Below the pieces are notes generated by a model. It had not been told where the DNA came from. It did not search any database and worked only from the letters and a program-made list of their open reading frames with translations. A program made the translations under genes and the position numbers. Of a stretch of 64,000 bases of DNA, positions 63,565-64,000 are shown piece by piece; positions within the stretch are counted from its first letter, which is position 1, and each line of letters starts with the position of its first letter. The DNA comes from Lutibacter sp. (GTDB lineage: Bacteria; Bacteroidota; Bacteroidia; Flavobacteriales; Flavobacteriaceae), in the NCBI RefSeq assembly GCF_030692605.1, contig NZ_JAUYUD010000049.1:62001-126000 (forward strand). Reading direction: 5' to 3'.

Positions 63565-63824
63565 TGAATACAATAATTACCCCAATTATTTGTCTTCCTA
63601 CATCTATCAATTTTTTTGATAGGTTATTTCAAAGCAAAACTAGCCCTTATGCATTTGAAAATAAAGACGTTTTTAGTTTATCAAATTTTAAAATGAGGGT
63701 TTTAAAATTAGTAAATAAAAAACGCATCATGAAATCAGCCGCAAATCAATTATTTCTGCCACCTTTCCCACAACGGTATGCACGAGATTTTTGTTGCGGC
63801 TGTATTTTATATATAGTTTTTTAA
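63564..63824 (+). CDS. Doubtful small ORF
   Basis: An open frame of 86 codons starts after CCCCAAAA repeats at 63564 (MNTIITPIICLPTSINFFDR). It has no recognisable domain. Its 3' half contains a GC-rich inverted repeat (63736-63802), which forces the CCGC codons, and ends in an unusual Cys-rich tail (RDFCCGCILYIVF). I consider it more likely a chance frame over a repeat-rich spacer than a real gene. Confidence 0.2.
   Translation: MNTIITPIICLPTSINFFDRLFQSKTSPYAFENKDVFSLSNFKMRVLKLVNKKRIMKSAANQLFLPPFPQRYARDFCCGCILYIVF
63736..63802. repeat. GC-rich 9-bp inverted repeat with 49-base spacer
   Basis: CAGCCGCAA (63736-63744) and TTGCGGCTG (63794-63802) are perfect arms in a very AT-rich neighbourhood. 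The spacer contains CCACAACGGTATGCAC. Shape and composition are reminiscent of a recombination or attC-like site, but no integrase gene is seen. Confidence 0.5.
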
Positions 63825-63852
63825 AAGTATAACCCCAAAATAACCCCAAACA

Positions 63853-64000
63853 ATGAAACCCTTTACCCCAAAACTAGCCTTATTTGTGTTTGTAAGTATT
63901 TTGTTAACTTCATGCGCACCCGAAGATGATGGAATTTATTTTGAAAAAATAAATGAAACAAAGCAGACATATTCTAATATCGAACTTGATATTTTTGAAT
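63853..64000 (+). CDS. Lipoprotein, 5' part only (possible CAP-domain protein)
   Basis: ATG at 63853 opens a frame that runs off the window end. The 49 visible residues form a lipoprotein signal (MKPFTPKLALFVFVSILLTS with lipid Cys21) and then APEDDGIYFEKINETKQTYSN followed by IELDIFE. The last stretch is the pattern at the start of Bacteroidota CAP/SCP-domain proteins (..YS-x-IE-x-x-I-x-x-L/V-x-N), but too little is visible to assign that. The ATG is preceded by AACCCCAAACA, matching the local repeat. Confidence 0.6.
   Translation, partial: MKPFTPKLALFVFVSILLTSCAPEDDGIYFEKINETKQTYSNIELDIFE

Noticed and set aside
1-64000. CRISPR array, tRNA or rRNA gene
   Set aside because: All gaps over about 100 bases were read; no regularly spaced repeats, cloverleaf patterns or rRNA motifs were seen.

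Overview
The window looks like a stretch of chromosome from a marine-type member of the Bacteroidota, most likely a Flavobacteriaceae. It is very AT-rich. The markers are a PorX-type T9SS regulator, the fused LpxC-FabZ protein, an OstA-like protein, a DUF3810 protein, SusC/Oar-like and DUF5916 outer-membrane proteins, BshA, a split transketolase, and promoters of the Bacteroidota type (TTTG, about 19-20 bp, TAnnTTTG) instead of sigma70 -35/-10 boxes. No rRNA, tRNA or CRISPR array was seen.

1-20.6 kb is core genome: the 3' part of recQ, two methyltransferases and a ZIP transporter, the rpsF-rpsR-rplI operon, a large TonB-dependent receptor, a sirtuin deacylase, alanine dehydrogenase, tsaE and porX. 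Divergent from porX runs a long lipid A and envelope operon: HD phosphohydrolase, lpxD, lpxC-fabZ, lpxA, efp, a second lpxD-like gene and sucD.

20.6-38.4 kb is the accessory part. It holds a membrane-anchored TlpA-like thioredoxin, a ~205 bp MITE-like palindrome, a transposase ORF that has lost two internal pieces, a large BNR/VPS10-type secreted protein, the decayed 3' end of an alcohol dehydrogenase, and a five-gene heavy-metal efflux cassette (His-rich protein, TolC-type, GOLD-like lipoprotein, CusB-type, CusA-type). A slipin, a ~740 bp non-coding stretch rich in small hairpins, a frameshifted AraC regulator and a DUF5916 barrel follow. Similar 'ggaagtga..gcaaagc' cores in opposite orientation lie on the two sides of the metal cassette and suggest relics of mobile DNA.

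38.4-62.4 kb is core again: class III aminotransferase, OstA-like protein, purA, a Fur-family regulator, relA/spoT, M48 protease, TrmH-type methyltransferase, two secreted amidohydrolases and DUF3810 on the minus strand, then dnaB, an exported 'asparagine synthetase B'-like protein, the N-terminal transketolase subunit without its partner, bshA, aroB, proline dehydrogenase and typA.

62.4-64 kb carries a MarR regulator with a good promoter and an operator-like palindrome, followed by a repeat-rich stretch (long hairpin, 12-bp tandem repeats, CCCCAAAA repeats next to start codons, a GC-rich inverted repeat) and the start of a lipoprotein gene cut by the window end. I found no clear new multi-gene system. 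The best leads are the metal-efflux cassette with its extra lipoprotein and His-rich protein, the twice-deleted transposase beside a palindrome, the repeat-rich 63 kb region and the MarR operator.
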